DNA of 64,000 nt from Bombyx mori (lineage: Eukaryota; Arthropoda; Insecta; Lepidoptera; Bombycidae): assembly GCF_030269925.1 (NCBI RefSeq), contig NC_085114.1, positions 13,968,001 through 14,032,000 on the forward strand, in the 5' to 3' direction. Both the position numbers and the translations under genes were made by a program. Of this stretch, positions 12,453 to 23,397 are shown piece by piece (the first letter of the stretch is position 1; the number at the start of each line of letters is the position of its first letter). The notes below the pieces were generated by a model, which was not told the origin of the DNA, searched no databases, and saw only the letters and a list, made by a program, of their open reading frames with translations.

Positions 12453-13181
12453 TCTATACATATAAATAAAATTAGAATGTCTTACAGGCAGGGACGTCTT
12501 AAACTAGGCTGGGGCCCTTGGGCACACAAGAATTTGAGGCCCTTTTGGAAAGTAAAAAAAGCGAATTATAATAACACTTTTTTATTGAGTATGACCATTT
12601 ATCATAGGTAATCTAATACAGTATGATATAATAATATTAATTATATTAGAATGCTGCTTGTTTTTTGATTACGATTACGATAATGGTTTCTTTCGGGATT
12701 TCTGTTGAGCAAAATATTCCATTATATCTTCAAAGTAAATTTTTTGAAGGATATCACTTTCTATGCCCATAATTGACAAACTACTCAGCCGTTCTTGTAA
12801 CATTGTTGTTCGCAATTCATTTTTGTCTTAAGCTGCGAAAATGACCGCTCTCGACTACAATTGGTAACCAAATTGTCTGTTCTTCGGGGCCCACTGAGAA
12901 TGGGGGCCCTGGGCACGGGCCCCGTGTGCCCTTATGGTAAAGACGGTATTGCTTACAGGTCTTCTAATGAATTTTTGTCTGTCTGTTTGTCTGTTTGTTC
13001 CGGCTAATCTCTGGAACGGCTTTTGTTTGTTTTATGATTATTTTACACAAAAGTTTAGGTCTTTTGTTTGTCGATTAAGCTAGTACAATATAGAAACAAA
13101 ATTTCGTACAGAATTTTCTTCGGTTCTTGTGAGTCCTAGACATAATTAAATTTTTACGGCTTACATTCGCTTTTATATTAT
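12453..13181 (+). mobile_element. Helitron-like element containing the hAT insertion
   Basis: Starts TCTATACATATAAATAAAAT, is interrupted by hAT at 12489-12951, and resumes with TTCTAATGAATTTTTGTCTG and TCCGGCTAATCTCTGGAACG. Ends near the CTAG that begins the next repeat. Confidence 0.5.
12489..12951 (-). mobile_element. hAT transposon remnant, internally deleted
   Basis: 463 bp with ends CAGGGACGTCTTAAAC and (reverse complement) CAATACCGTCTTTACC, flanked by the 8-bp duplication CTTACAGG at 12481-12488 and 12952-12959, as expected for hAT. The minus strand retains the 3' end of the transposase: CSRERSFSQLKT, then in another frame LQERLSSLSIMGIESDILQK and IYFEDIMEYFAQQKSRK, the C-terminal dimerisation region of the ZMYM-type hAT group. 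Confidence 0.8.
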
Positions 13182-13588
13182 ACTAGAGGTCCCGCAGTAG
13201 TCGAAATTCAACTATAATTAATTGGAATTGTAAGTTAGTACACTATTATGATTGTATTTTATACTTCTATAATCACAAATTCGCCAAGACTACACTATAA
13301 AAAAAATTAACATAGACAAACAATATTTAATCTCAATTTGACAACAGACGTCAAGTTTGACAATAAATAGTATGCATGCGTGTGTGCGTCAAATACATGG
13401 TAGTAGTGTGTGTAATGTTTTCTTTATTGATTTAATGTATCTTTTATGCATTATTTAAAAAAAATATGAGCATTGTGCACTTCTTCTCTATATTCTCTAT
13501 AAGTGTGGAAAATTTCATACTCCTCCGTCCGCGCAATTTTCATAAAAAGGGATACAAAGTTTTTGCTTTACGTATTAATATATAGATT
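13182..13588 (+). repeat. 400-bp lepidopteran repeat (ACTAGAGGTCCCGCAGTAGT), copy 1
   Basis: Begins ACTAGAGGTCCCGCAGTAGT and ends ACGTATTAATATATAGAT. Two further copies are at 36499-36928 and 46168-46586. No long open frame. Edges with CTAG and TCTATA suggest a non-autonomous Helitron. Confidence 0.6.
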
Positions 13589-14037
13589 TCGCTCGCTTTT
13601 AGCTTTCGTCGTCCATAAAAGTGGTTTTAATTAAAATTCTTACATTGAGTTTGCGTATAAAACTTAATAAAACATATGTAAGAGTATTGTGATCTAAAAA
13701 TTAAAACTACTAGAAAAGTCCCGCGGCTTCAGAAGCGCTGAACTATTGATCTGAAAATAAATGCTTTCGAGATATGTTTAAAAAATAAACGTCATTGTAA
13801 CTGTTTTCTTCATTGAGAAATACTGTCCTGTGTCCATCCATCACCCTTTTTCAGCTCGTTATGACACCTGATATCAGCCAATATCCATTTACCGCCATAT
13901 TCCATCTAGCTCTTTTGATATCTTTAAGATTAGAACCTCAAAAAATATTCTGTTAGCATATCTCCAGCAAACGAGAACATTGGACGTGTACTCTCAACTT
14001 TAAAACCTAAATTCGGTTCACAGGCTTAGATCGTATA

Positions 14038-14353
14038 TCTATACTAATATTATAAAGCTGAAGAGTTTGTTTGTTTGAACGCGCTAATCTCAGGAACTAC
14101 TGGTCCGATTTGAAAAATTCTTTCTTCAGTGTTAGATAGCCCATTTATTGAGGAAGGTATATATAACATCACGGTAAGACTAATACAAGTGGAGCACCAA
14201 TAAAGAATGTTTCAAAATAGGGGTTAAATGGCTCCTTAACATTCTATAATTCAAAAATATTTTCACCTTCTACGTAAATGAAGTGGGGGGGTAAAATTTA
14301 GCGTTATGCCAAAGTAAATATTCGACGCGGACGGAGTCGCGGGCAAACGCTAG
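14038..14353 (+). mobile_element. Helitron-like non-autonomous element
   Basis: Starts TCTATACTAATATTATAAAG and ends GACGGAGTCGCGGGCAAACG then CTAG. It provides the empty site for the SINE insertion in its relative at 22817-23397. Confidence 0.65.
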
Positions 14354-14744
14354 TCATTTTATAATGTCACTACAAATAAAATAGTCATAATGTCAATATA
14401 TTTTAATATCCTACAGGCCGCTAGCGGCAACACGTAGCCCGCTGACCGAGTTGCCGGTCCATCCTTGTTTATCAACCTACGCACGTAATGCGCGGGTTGC
14501 ATTGTGTGGGCTGCGAGAATGGCGCGACAGCAATGGAGCAGCCGTTTCATTATCCTAGTCTCTCTTAGGAAACATATTTCTTAACATGTATATTTGGCTC
14601 TACGATAGTTATCTGTGCCTGTATTTATGCCGCAATATGCCGTCACGTCTTCCGGTCTAATACAGTGAGGCCCTCAAAGTTTTCTGCACATCATTAGGTA
14701 CGATAAACAAAATTCACTTGGTACTGCCCGTGATTGAGTTCATT

Positions 14745-15107
14745 TCATTCCCGATCCTGCGGACAGAATGGAAAGCAGTCGACGTCGCCACAAACACTTC
14801 ATTTCGGATTCTCCCGATCCACTAACGGTGCTTTTAGGTACATCAAGCACCGGACATCGTTCTCGTCGAACCCGTCGCTAGCGACGAAGGGCTCGGCGAG
14901 TAAATTAACCCTCAGACACAGCCCACTGAGTTTCTCACCAAATCTTCTCAGTGGGTCGCGTTTCCGATCCGGTGGTAGATTTTGCGAAGCACGGCTCTTG
15001 CTAGGGTTCGTGTTAGCAACGTCGTCAGGTTTGAGCCCCGTGAGCTCACCTACTAACTAAAGTTACGCTGATATAGCATCTCAAGGCTCTCAGCTTAGGT
15101 AGGAAAA
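14745..15107 (+). mobile_element. LINE family A 3' end
   Basis: CCCGATCCTGCGGACAGAAT to CTTAGGTAGGAAAAAAAAG. The 108-codon open frame inside is not a gene. Confidence 0.6.
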
Positions 15108-15606
15108 AAAAGAGTTCATGACAGAAACGCTTCTGATCGAAAAATTTCGTAATCTACTCCCATACTTTTCTTCGCCTGTGAGATTTTGTTTCCCTGTCTA
15201 TGCGCTGGTACCCTAAGGGGCTATTACAGCTATGCTTGGACGGGTAGGTGAGCTAACGGGCTCAACCTCAGAGAATTAGCTAACACAATTTCGCGACACA
15301 CGGAGAAAATCAAGATTTTGTATATCTTCCACTAATAGACGATAGTATATAGATCTTAATAATGTTTTCCATGAGCGAGATCGTAGTATTTGTAATGACG
15401 TTTTGAAACTAAAGCTATCATTATCGACTGTTTCGTAAACAAGTCGTCAGTCGCATAAAATGTTTTACGAATGTGAATTTTTTAACATAATCATTCGTTT
15501 TGTTTTACATCTTCGAACTGTATTATAATGGGTATTGCATTACTCATAAGTTGTTCATACCAAGTTGCAATACAAGCTGTGCATTAATCAAGGTTATGGC
15601 ATAGGA

Positions 15607-15882
15607 TTACTGGTGGTTCGAAGTGTCGTGGGCCTCACTGGGTAGGTAGATTGGTCCTCTTGTGTGTTCGGACGGTTAGATACCACCACCTCGCCTATTT
15701 CTGCTGTGAAGCAGTAATGCGTTTCGGTTTGAAGGGTGGGGCAGCCGTTGTAACTATATTGAGATCTTAGAGCTTATACCTCAAGGTGGGTGACGCATTT
15801 ACGTTGTAGATGTCTATGGGCTCCAGTAACCACTTAACACCAGGTGGGCTGTGAGCTCGTCCACTCATCTACGCAATAAAAA
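15607..15882 (+). mobile_element. Bm1 SINE body
   Basis: ACTGGTGGTTCGAAGTG start; ends CCACTCATCTACGCAATAAA. Confidence 0.7.
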
Positions 15883-15896
15883 GAAGGCACCATTAT

Positions 15897-16140
15897 CTTG
15901 CCACTTATGTTGTTGTTGTTGTAGTCCTAGGGTACCCCGCTGGTAAATAGGACCCTCACAAGTTGTCTCCATTTGACCCTGTCTTGCGCTTGCTTCTTGA
16001 CCTCACTCCAGGTCATGTCGGCAGTCCTCATCTCGCTTTCCACGGTGCCATTCAAACGCGATTGATGCTGCGTTGACTCCGCTGCGCTGTAGAGTGTGTC
16101 CTATCCAACGCGATTTCTGACGGGCAATGTCTTGCGCGAT
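15897..16140 (-). mobile_element. LINE fragment (C-terminal coding end)
   Basis: The minus strand encodes EVKKQAQDRVKWRQLV followed by a (TTG)n/(CAA)n tail, the form of a LINE reverse-transcriptase C-terminus. Confidence 0.55.
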
Positions 16141-16382
16141 AGCGGTTTTGGTAACATTTGCCATTACTGCTACGAAATCCTTTCCGTTTGAAAGGCACTT
16201 AATCTGATGGAAACTTCGACCTCATGTCTCAAGGCCGTTATCATTGTGATGGTTAACACCAGTAGGCAGTGAGGTAGATTGGCGCTAAAAATAAATAAAT
16301 AAAAAGTTACATTAAACGAGTCTAGTATTTATTCTAGTATTATAGTATCTGTGGAAAGTTGTTCATTCAGGTTTCATAACAA

Positions 16383-16664
16383 ATATGTATATCTATAGGT
16401 ATATCTATAGGTATATCTGTACCAATAGCGTGGTATGGACATGTGATGCGTAGAGAGAAGATGCATGTAACTAGGAGATGTATGGAAATGGTAGTGCAAG
16501 GTAGACGGGGAAGAGGTCGACCGAAGAAGAAATGGATGGAGTCTGTGAATGACGATATGAGCGAGAGAGGAGTGAGTGTTGAGATGACGGCTGATAGATG
16601 AGAATAGAAGAGATAAATTAGCTGTGCCGACCCCACCTAGTGGGATAAGGTGGGGAAAAAGAGA
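16383..16664 (+). mobile_element. RTE-like LINE 3' fragment with target-site duplication
   Basis: Encodes WYGHVMRREKMHVTRR and GRRGRGRPKKKWMESVNDDM. Flanked by GTTTCATAACAA at 16371-16382 and 16665-16676. The 5' edge carries three 12-bp units (TATATCTATAGG). Confidence 0.8.
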
Positions 16665-16679
16665 GTTTCATAACAATTT

Positions 16680-17595
16680 TTATTTCTATTTGGAAAATTA
16701 TATTAATCACGCGAATAAAGATTTTACACCCACAAATTGTATTTTATCATTCTTTAAATTACTTTTAACTGAAAACTGTCTTAGTAAGCTAATGAATTTA
16801 GTCAAATCACAATTCAGTTCAACAGTCCGTAAGCAAGCGGTCTCTACAAGAAAAATTAACTAAAAACAGCATTTGTCTTTTTTGTTCGAACACAAGATAC
16901 CGATTGGTTTTTGTTTGAGGTAATGACTCATCCGAGGCCTTCGAATGTGCTGTAGTACTTCACTACTGTACTGCGTAGAAACTATTTTGTTATACGATAT
17001 AATATATAGTATCGATAAAACCATAGACTACTAACCGTAAATATCATTGTTCAATTTCGGAAGGTTTTTCTGGTTAGGGAAACACGCATTTCCGAAATAA
17101 GGCGTTTTAATTTCAAAATTAAATGACCTAGTACCGAGGTAAGGTCAACCTCATATACCATAAATGCCTACCTTAAATAAAAACTCAAAATATTATTTTG
17201 AAAATTGTCGCAACTTGCGCTGTGACTGTCCATCTTAGGGAGGAAATGTTCGAAGTTTATAAATAGACGCAATAATGTTCAATTTACCTATGAAACAAAA
17301 CGAAGTCGGTAATTTTTGTTTCACAGCATCAGTGAAGATTCTTGGAAGGAGAAGCAAAAAATTTACAGGCTGGTGACTTAAATACCGGAAAGATTCTTTG
17401 TTAATTGACATAGACTGTGCCTCTAAATAGCGAAAGCTCGAATCTATTTTCTGCTACGAATTTAGCGTTTATTACGCTGGTTCCTCTCATAAACCTTGGC
17501 ACTATTTCCTTTGATATATAATAAACATAATCGGCGCACAAGCATATCCAACTAAACGAACCCATAATGGAAACAAAGTAATAATTCATTTATTA
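16680..17595. other. Unannotated AT-rich sequence
   Basis: No repeat or exon recognised. Confidence 0.4.
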
Positions 17596-17599
17596 CACA

Positions 17600-17976
17600 C
17601 TAGCGAACCGCCCTCGCTTCGCTTCGGAAACATTAAATGTTATTATTGATAGTTGAGTCCCGTGATGTTACCCGCGGGTGACCCCGCGGGGCAAAGTTAG
17701 TCTATAAAAAGTAGCCTAAGTAACTTCTTATATAATCAGCTACCGGTCAGTGAAAGTCTCGTCAAAATCGGTCCAGCCGTTCCAGAGATTAGCCGGAACA
17801 AACAGACAGACAGATAGACAGACAGATAGACAAAAATTGTACAAAATGTTATTTGGTGTATGTACCGTATATATAGTCATATGCATGTAGTAAAAAGCGG
17901 TTATTTCAATATTACAAACAGACACTCCAACTTTATTTATATTTTATTTATTTATTTATTATTTATATGTATAGAT
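17600..17976 (-). mobile_element. Helitron-like non-autonomous element
   Basis: ACTAGCGAACCGCCCTCGCT to TTATATGTATAGAT. It contains GACAGACAGATAGACAGACA microsatellite repeats and the motif CGTTCCAGAGATTAGCCGGA. It is the uninterrupted relative of the mariner host at 43894-45522. Confidence 0.6.
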
Positions 17977-18129
17977 TAAACAAACGAAACGCAGTTCTTA
18001 ACTTCACCAGAACATCTATTTTAAGGAGACCCCTATTTTTAATGAAAATTGAACTGTAAACTTAAAGTTCCAAATAAATAAAATGTTACTGCATCGACTC
18101 CCGCATCCTATTATGATCGAGCTTTCAAC

Positions 18130-18485
18130 GGACACGATGCTCTGAGGAATTGTTTGAGATGATACTATCATCTCGTTTTTACCATTGCATCGCCCGCCAC
18201 CGGAGTAGAGTTCATCCATACTATTTGGAGCCCCTGCGTTCATCCACAGTGCGTTTCCAGAAATCTGTTTGTCACGTACCATCCAGCTTTGGAATGAGCT
18301 CCCCCTCCACGGTGTTTCCCGAGCGCTATGACATATCCTTCCTCAAACGAGGTTTGCGGAGAGTACTTAACGGTAGACAGCGGCTTGGTCCTGCCCCTGG
18401 CATTGCTGAAGTCCATGGGCGACGGTAACCACTCACTATCAGGTAGGCCGTGTGCTCGTCTGCCTACAAGGGCAATAAAAAAAAA
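18130..18485 (+). mobile_element. LINE family B 3' end
   Basis: Encodes SSRFYHCIARHRSRVHPYYL and ERYDISFLKRGLRRVLNGRQ, ending CTGCCTACAAGGGCAATAAA. Confidence 0.8.
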
Positions 18486-18489
18486 CACC

Positions 18490-19105
18490 AAAAGTCCAAC
18501 ACAAATCCAATGGTTCAATATTCATTGTCAAGTTTGACATGTGATTAACGATTTACGTCAAAATAATCTGTTATGTCAACATCCGTCAGTAATCTGTGAT
18601 GTTCATTGTATTCGATATCGATTAATTTCGATCAATCCACAAAGACAAGCCGGCTCGTGCCCAATGACCTAGAACTTATGTTGACTCTGTAATCATTGTA
18701 CAGATGATTTAAATCCTTTTATTTTATTCCAACATCGTATACGCCTTCAAGCAAATAAGCGCAACGTCTAAGGAAATAAAGGCTAATTTCCACTGACATT
18801 CAACTCGGATATGTTGCCGTGATTTACATAAAGTGTGTGTCAGAGACGAGTTAGCACTATGATGTCATAATAATCTACCTACACAAGAATCATCGATTCG
18901 GACTTTTTAAAATATACATGAAATTTATTATTTATTATTATTAAATTTTCCGTATCTTTTTCTTTCTTTTCTGTTACGAAGTTCTTTAGAACACCGTGAC
19001 TGACTAGGCGTTCATTACTAGTTTATTAACAAGCATTTGGTCCAGTTGATGTTGACTGCAACTGATACTTGAGTTTGTTACATCTATATGCAGGATATAG
19101 GCATA
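18490..19105. other. Unannotated sequence
   Basis: No exon or repeat recognised. Confidence 0.4.
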
Positions 19106-19107
19106 AT

Positions 19108-19220
19108 TTTTGGCAGCGGCTTGGCTCTACCACTGGCATTGCTGAAGTCCATGGGCGATGGTAACCACTCACTATCAGGTGGGCTTTATGCTCGTCTAGC
19201 TACAATTGCAATAAAAATAA
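19108..19220 (+). mobile_element. LINE family B 3' tail
   Basis: GGCAGCGGCTTGGCTCTACC to GCAATAAAAATAATAATAAT. Confidence 0.6.
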
Positions 19221-19543
19221 TAATAATAATAATATAATTTGGTGAAATCGTTTTAAAGGGAGATGTAATTTCATGGACCTGTAGTAGACCGAGGGAGTAT
19301 TTCTATGCCTTGATGCTTTATAGCAGAAAACAACGATACTCGCGAGCACGCACTAATAGACGGTCATGATGATTTATCATTATTTTATCTATTGTGTATC
19401 ATAAACACACCACAAATCACTGAAGAATACATGCATAAATAAATCCAATCGAGATATTTTTTTTAAAACAGCAATTCAACTTCGAAGAAAGCAATGTGAA
19501 ATTGTAGTTACAATAAATACGTTAATTATAATTTTTGTTTCAG

Positions 19544-19617
19544 TGAATCAAATACGAGAAAAGTGAACGAGCCTCGAGTGCAGAGTACGACGCCACACGT
19601 CGCACTACGAGAGAGCG
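19544..19617 (+). other. Candidate non-coding (5' UTR) exon
   Basis: Strong acceptor ATTTTTGTTTCAG before 19544 and donor GCG|GTACGA after 19617 enclose 74 bases that are GC-richer than their surroundings and have stops in the useful frames. It fits an internal leader exon between the island at 3.8 kb and exon 1 at 25.5 kb. No transcript evidence is available. Confidence 0.35.
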
Positions 19618-19664
19618 GTACGACTTCATATATTACAACTACTGTGGGTGGGCATAGTACGAAA

Positions 19665-19686
19665 AAAATGTACTTGTTTTGGCAGT

Positions 19687-19726
<40 letters not shown>

Positions 19727-20115
19727 GGCCCCTGAGAACCCTCTCATCGTGGCCGCTGGAAACTGCATATCTGACCCAGTAGACCGAATGGTAAACCGTC
19801 GACGTCGCCCAAAGCAAGTCATTACGGATCCTCCTGACTAATTAACGGTGCTTTTAGGCACTACAAGCACCGGTCACCGTCCTCGTCGAACCCGTCGCTT
19901 GCGACGAAGGGCTCGACGAGCGAATTAACCCACAGACACAGCCCACTGAGTTTCTCGCCAGATCTAGCGATAGATAGATAAATTCTGCGAAGCACTGCTC
20001 TTGCTAGGGTCAGTGTTAGCAACTCCCCGGTTTGAGCCCCGTGAGCTTACCTACAAACGTTAGGGCGAAGCTGAAATAGCCTCTCAACGCTATCAGCATA
20101 GGTAGGGGAAAAAAA
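19665..20115 (+). mobile_element. U6 snRNA-LINE chimeric retroinsertion
   Basis: U6 5' end (19670-19733) fused to the 3' end of LINE family A (19734-20115, with an A-rich tail). It is bounded by the duplication AGTACGAAA at 19656-19664 and 20116-20124. The structure matches the template-switch chimeras known from mammalian L1. Confidence 0.8.
19670..19733 (+). ncRNA. Truncated U6 snRNA copy (5' 64 nt), not functional
   Basis: ACATATACTAAAATTGGAAC followed by GATACAGAGAAGATTAGC and ATGGCCCCTG is the conserved U6 core, including the ACAGAG box. Homology stops after GCCCCTG and the 3' stem is replaced by LINE sequence. No T-run terminator follows. It is the 5' part of a retrotransposed chimera. 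Confidence 0.88.
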
Positions 20116-20124
20116 AGTACGAAA

Positions 20125-20506
20125 GGCGATTGCATGCAGTAGAGATGCGAATGTTGCGATGGATGTGTGGAGTAACGAGAATGGATAGAATACGGAATGA
20201 ATATGTTAGAGGAAGTCTGAATGTGGCACCTGTGACAAAGAAGCTAAGAAGTGCGCGCTTGGAATGGTATGTGTGATGAGACGAAATGAAAATGAGGTTG
20301 GTAAGAGAATGTTAACTATGAATGTGGAAGGATATAGAGGAAGAGGTAGACCTAAAAAGAAATGGATGAATTGCGTGAAAGACGATATGGGTAAGAGGGG
20401 AGTGAGCGAAGAAATGGTATATGATAGAAGAGTATGGAAGGAGAAAACATGTTACGCCGACCCCAGGTGACTGGGAGAAGGACAGTATAATGGTGATGAT
20501 GATGAT
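20125..20506 (+). mobile_element. RTE-like LINE 3' fragment (reverse transcriptase C-terminus)
   Basis: Encodes in frame fragments RMLRWMCGVTRMDRIRNEYV, GYRGRGRPKKKWMNCVKDDM and EKTCYADPR, the typical C-terminus of this LINE type, ending with a (TGA)n tail. Flanked by the 14-bp duplication GTGGGCATAGTACG (19648-19661 and 20507-20520). Confidence 0.8.
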
Positions 20507-20520
20507 GTGGGCATAGTACG

Positions 20521-20709
20521 CGCCCACTGAATTTCTCCCCGGATCTTCTCAGTGGGTCACGTTTCTGATCCGGTGGTAGATTCTGCGAAGCACTGCTCTT
20601 GCTAGGGCCAGTGTTAGCAACACTCCGGTTAGAGCCCCGTAAGCTCACCTACATGTTAGGGTGAAACTCAAATAGCCTCTCAATGCTATCAGCATAGGTA
20701 GGAAAAAAA
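20521..20709 (+). mobile_element. LINE family A 3' end, oldest layer of the 19.6-20.7 kb stack
   Basis: CGCCCACTGAATTTCTCCCC to CATAGGTAGGAAAAAAAAA. Confidence 0.6.
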
Positions 20710-20715
20710 AACAAT

Positions 20716-20878
20716 GTACGAGTTTTTTAACGTTGTCGATAGCGTAAAAGTTAACTCGAATTTGTATGGAGTTGGAGCGTTTGCCTACATTTGCCGCTAT
20801 TGGCGCTGTTCCAACTCCATAAAAAATTGAGTTAGCTTTTACGCTATCGAGAACGTTAAAAACTCGCTCTAAGCATAC
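20716..20878 (+). mobile_element. Palindromic foldback MITE, copy 2
   Basis: Arms around CGATAGCGTAAAAGTTAACT and AGTTAGCTTTTACGCTATCG enclose a core with TTTGCCGCTATTGGCGCTGT. Same family as 28722-28902 and 11205-11330. Confidence 0.7.
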
Positions 20879-21100
20879 CGCTATCAACATTCTTCGTTCT
20901 AAATTACATTCGACCATAAAATATATGTATGTAATTACAAACAAAAAAGCACAAAAAATGCAAAATTAGAAATGTCTTTGTTATTCTGTTTTGGTCGCAC
21001 AAATAAATTAATTGACACATTAGAATTTAATGATCAGACCGTTATTTCAAAATATCATGCAATATGACGAGTTAAGTGGGAATTGAGACCTTTACTATGT

Positions 21101-21316
21101 ACTAGCGACCCGCCCTCGCTTCGCTTCGGAAACATTAAAACACACATGAAACCAAAAAAAAAATAAAAAAAAAATTAAAAAAAGTAGCCTATGTTCATCA
21201 GGGACAATGTCGGCTTCTAATGGAAAAAGAATTTTTCAAATCGGTCCAGTAGTTTCGGAGCCTATTCGAAACAAACAAACAAACAAATCTTTCCTCTTTA
21301 TAATATTAGTATAGAC
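21101..21316 (-). mobile_element. Helitron-like non-autonomous element
   Basis: Second copy of the 5921-6131 type; both keep the internal CTATGTTCATCAGGGACAAT and CAAATCGGTCCAGTAGTTTC. Confidence 0.6.
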
Positions 21317-21345
21317 TAGGACCCTAGGCGTTGTTTGTCTTGTTT

Positions 21346-21593
21346 ACTGGTGGTAGGACCTCTTGTGAGTCCGCACGGGTAGGTTCCACCACCCCGCCTA
21401 TTTCTGCCGTGAAGCAGTAATGCGTTTCGGTTTGAAGGGTGGGGGGGGGGGGCAGCCGTTGTAACTATTAAGCTTAGAACTTATATCTCAAGGTGGGTGG
21501 CGGCCTTTACGTTGTTGATGTCTATGGGCTCCAGTAACCAATAACACCAGGTGGGCCGTGAGCTCGTCCTCCCATCTAAGCCATAAAAAAGGC
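21346..21593 (+). mobile_element. Bm1 SINE body with a poly-G run
   Basis: ACTGGTGGTAGGACCTCTTG to ATCTAAGCCATAAAAAA. Twelve consecutive G at 21441-21452 replace the usual GGGGCAG. Confidence 0.8.
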
Positions 21594-21962
21594 ACATTCT
21601 AAATGTATAAAAGTCGGCGTTAGACTGTCGGTAAGTGAAACAGCGAATTAATTACTTTTGGTCATCTGCCCTAGATTATTTATTATATAATCAAAGCGAA
21701 CATACCAACAAATTATTAATGTTAACATAATAATAGATTGTTATTGTTGTCAATAAAACTCTAAGAATACCCGCTATCGACAAAAAACGTCTGCTATTTC
21801 CGAGCAGGCCAGCAATTCCCTTTCACATAAATTGCCCAGCCAATAAGCTTAAGTCCATTTTAATATGTACAATAAAATGCGTTTGTAATGTGTTTACGTC
21901 TAGGTTCTAGGCTTTTAACCTAGTCCCGAAACACGTTTTTAAAATATTTTTCTGTTTAAAGG

Positions 21963-22215
21963 TTTTTTTTTATTGTTTAGATGGGTGGACGAACTCACGG
22001 CCCACCAGGTGTTAAGTGGAGCCGGAGCCCATAGACATCTACAACGTAAATGCCGCCACCCTTCTTGAGATAAGAGTTCTAAGTACTCTAAGGTCTCAGT
22101 ATAGTTACAACGGCTGTCCCACCCTTCAAACCGAAACGCATTACTGCTTCACGGCAGAAATAGGCAGGGTGGTGGTGCCTACCCGTGCGGACTCACAAGA
22201 GGTCCTACCACCAGT
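21963..22215 (-). mobile_element. Bm1 SINE body
   Basis: TTTAGATGGGTGGACGAACT to AAGAGGTCCTACCACCAGT. The open frame across it is not a gene. Confidence 0.8.
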
Positions 22216-22479
22216 AACCAGTTTGTCTTTATTTTGTTCGAACACTAGTTACACAGAAACAGAAAATGTCTATGATAAAACTTTTTGGTTAAAACCCTAC
22301 TGTTACTAAAAAAAACAGCCTCCATTTTCTTATTTCGATACGACGCCTAATCTTAGAAGTATTTCCCTGAAAATAAAACCATTTGAAACCGATCATTTGC
22401 GAGATCTGGATCTATGGAGGGAGTTTACATCTCCATTTGTTTGATATCGTATGAACCATGGGGAGTTCACTGAAGGTTT

Positions 22480-22760
22480 TTTGGAGATAATCCCGTCATC
22501 TCCATTCTGTAGGAGTGGAATCCATATTCCAATTCATAGTATTTGGAACAAGTGAGTTCATCCACGGTGCGTGTTGACATTTTTTGGCCACGCAATATCT
22601 GACTTATGGGATGAAATTAGTTCCTTGATGTTTCCTGTGCGTTGACTCTTACAGTCTTCTTGTAACGCGATTTGTGAATATTTCTAAGTGATAGACTGCT
22701 ACTCGGCAGTGCATTTAGCGTCACCGTTGTCCATCACTATCTGTAACCATTAACCAACAA
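22480..22760 (+). mobile_element. Strongly diverged LINE family B copy
   Basis: Scattered matches: GAGTTCATCCACGGTGCGTG, TTTTTGGCCACGCAAT and CATTTAGCGTCACCGTTGTC. Confidence 0.35.
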
Positions 22761-22816
22761 CATTACAAAGGTCTAATATATTTTGACTTCTGTATCTATA
22801 GCCAATTATTTAAATA

Positions 22817-23397
22817 TTAGCTTTTGCTCCGCTCGCGTGAAGTAGTTACTTTGGCATAACGTTAAATTTTACCCTCACTTCATTTACGTAGAAAGTCAAA
22901 ATATTTTTGAATTAATAAATAAATAATAATAAATATTTACTAACAATCACGCCACGTTAACTGGTCCCGTGATAAGTTCGTAAAGAACTTGTGTTACAGG
23001 TACCAGATAACGGATATAAATGTAAGATTTTTATTATACACATACATATATTTAATATACATCCATAACCCTGGAAAAGACATTTATATTTATCATACAA
23101 ATATCTTCCCTTGGCGGGATTCGAACCCGCGACCCCCTTGTGTAGTGACCATGTCACTTACCACTACACCAGACGGCCGTTGAATTATAGAATATTAAGG
23201 AGCTATTTAAACCCCTATTTTGAAACATTCTTTATTGGTGCTCCACTTGTATTGGCCTTACCGGAATGTTATATAGCCTATAGCCTTCCTCAATAAATGG
23301 GCTATCAAACAAACAATTTTTCAAATCGAACCAGTAGTTCCTGAGATTAGCGCGTTCAAACAAACAAACGCTTTAGCTTTATAATATTAGTATAGAT
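22817..23397 (-). mobile_element. Helitron-like element interrupted by a tRNA-derived SINE
   Basis: Two halves (22817-22914 and 23180-23397) together match the 14038-14353 element in reverse. It ends TTTATAATATTAGTATAGAT. Confidence 0.65.
22915..23179 (-). mobile_element. tRNA-derived SINE, copy 1
   Basis: On the minus strand the head has an A-box-like CTGGTGTAGTGGTAAG and a B box GGGTTCGAATCCC; the body runs to an (AAT)n tail. Flanked by TTGAATTA at 22907-22914 and 23180-23187. Confidence 0.8.

Noticed and set aside
14734..15060. 108-codon plus-strand frame
   Set aside because: Part of LINE family A, which appears about a dozen times in the window with no conserved frame.
16140..16290. Further Bm1 copy
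   Set aside because: Only scattered similarity remains; too diverged to call with confidence.
19670..19733. Functional U6 snRNA gene
   Set aside because: Only the first 64 nucleotides remain, there is no 3' stem or T-run, and it is joined to a LINE with a target-site duplication.
22016..22309. 97-codon plus-strand frame
   Set aside because: Runs through a reverse-orientation Bm1 SINE.
23110..23180. tRNA gene on the minus strand
   Set aside because: The A and B boxes are there, but no full cloverleaf forms, and the sequence continues into a SINE body with a second copy at 32.2 kb.
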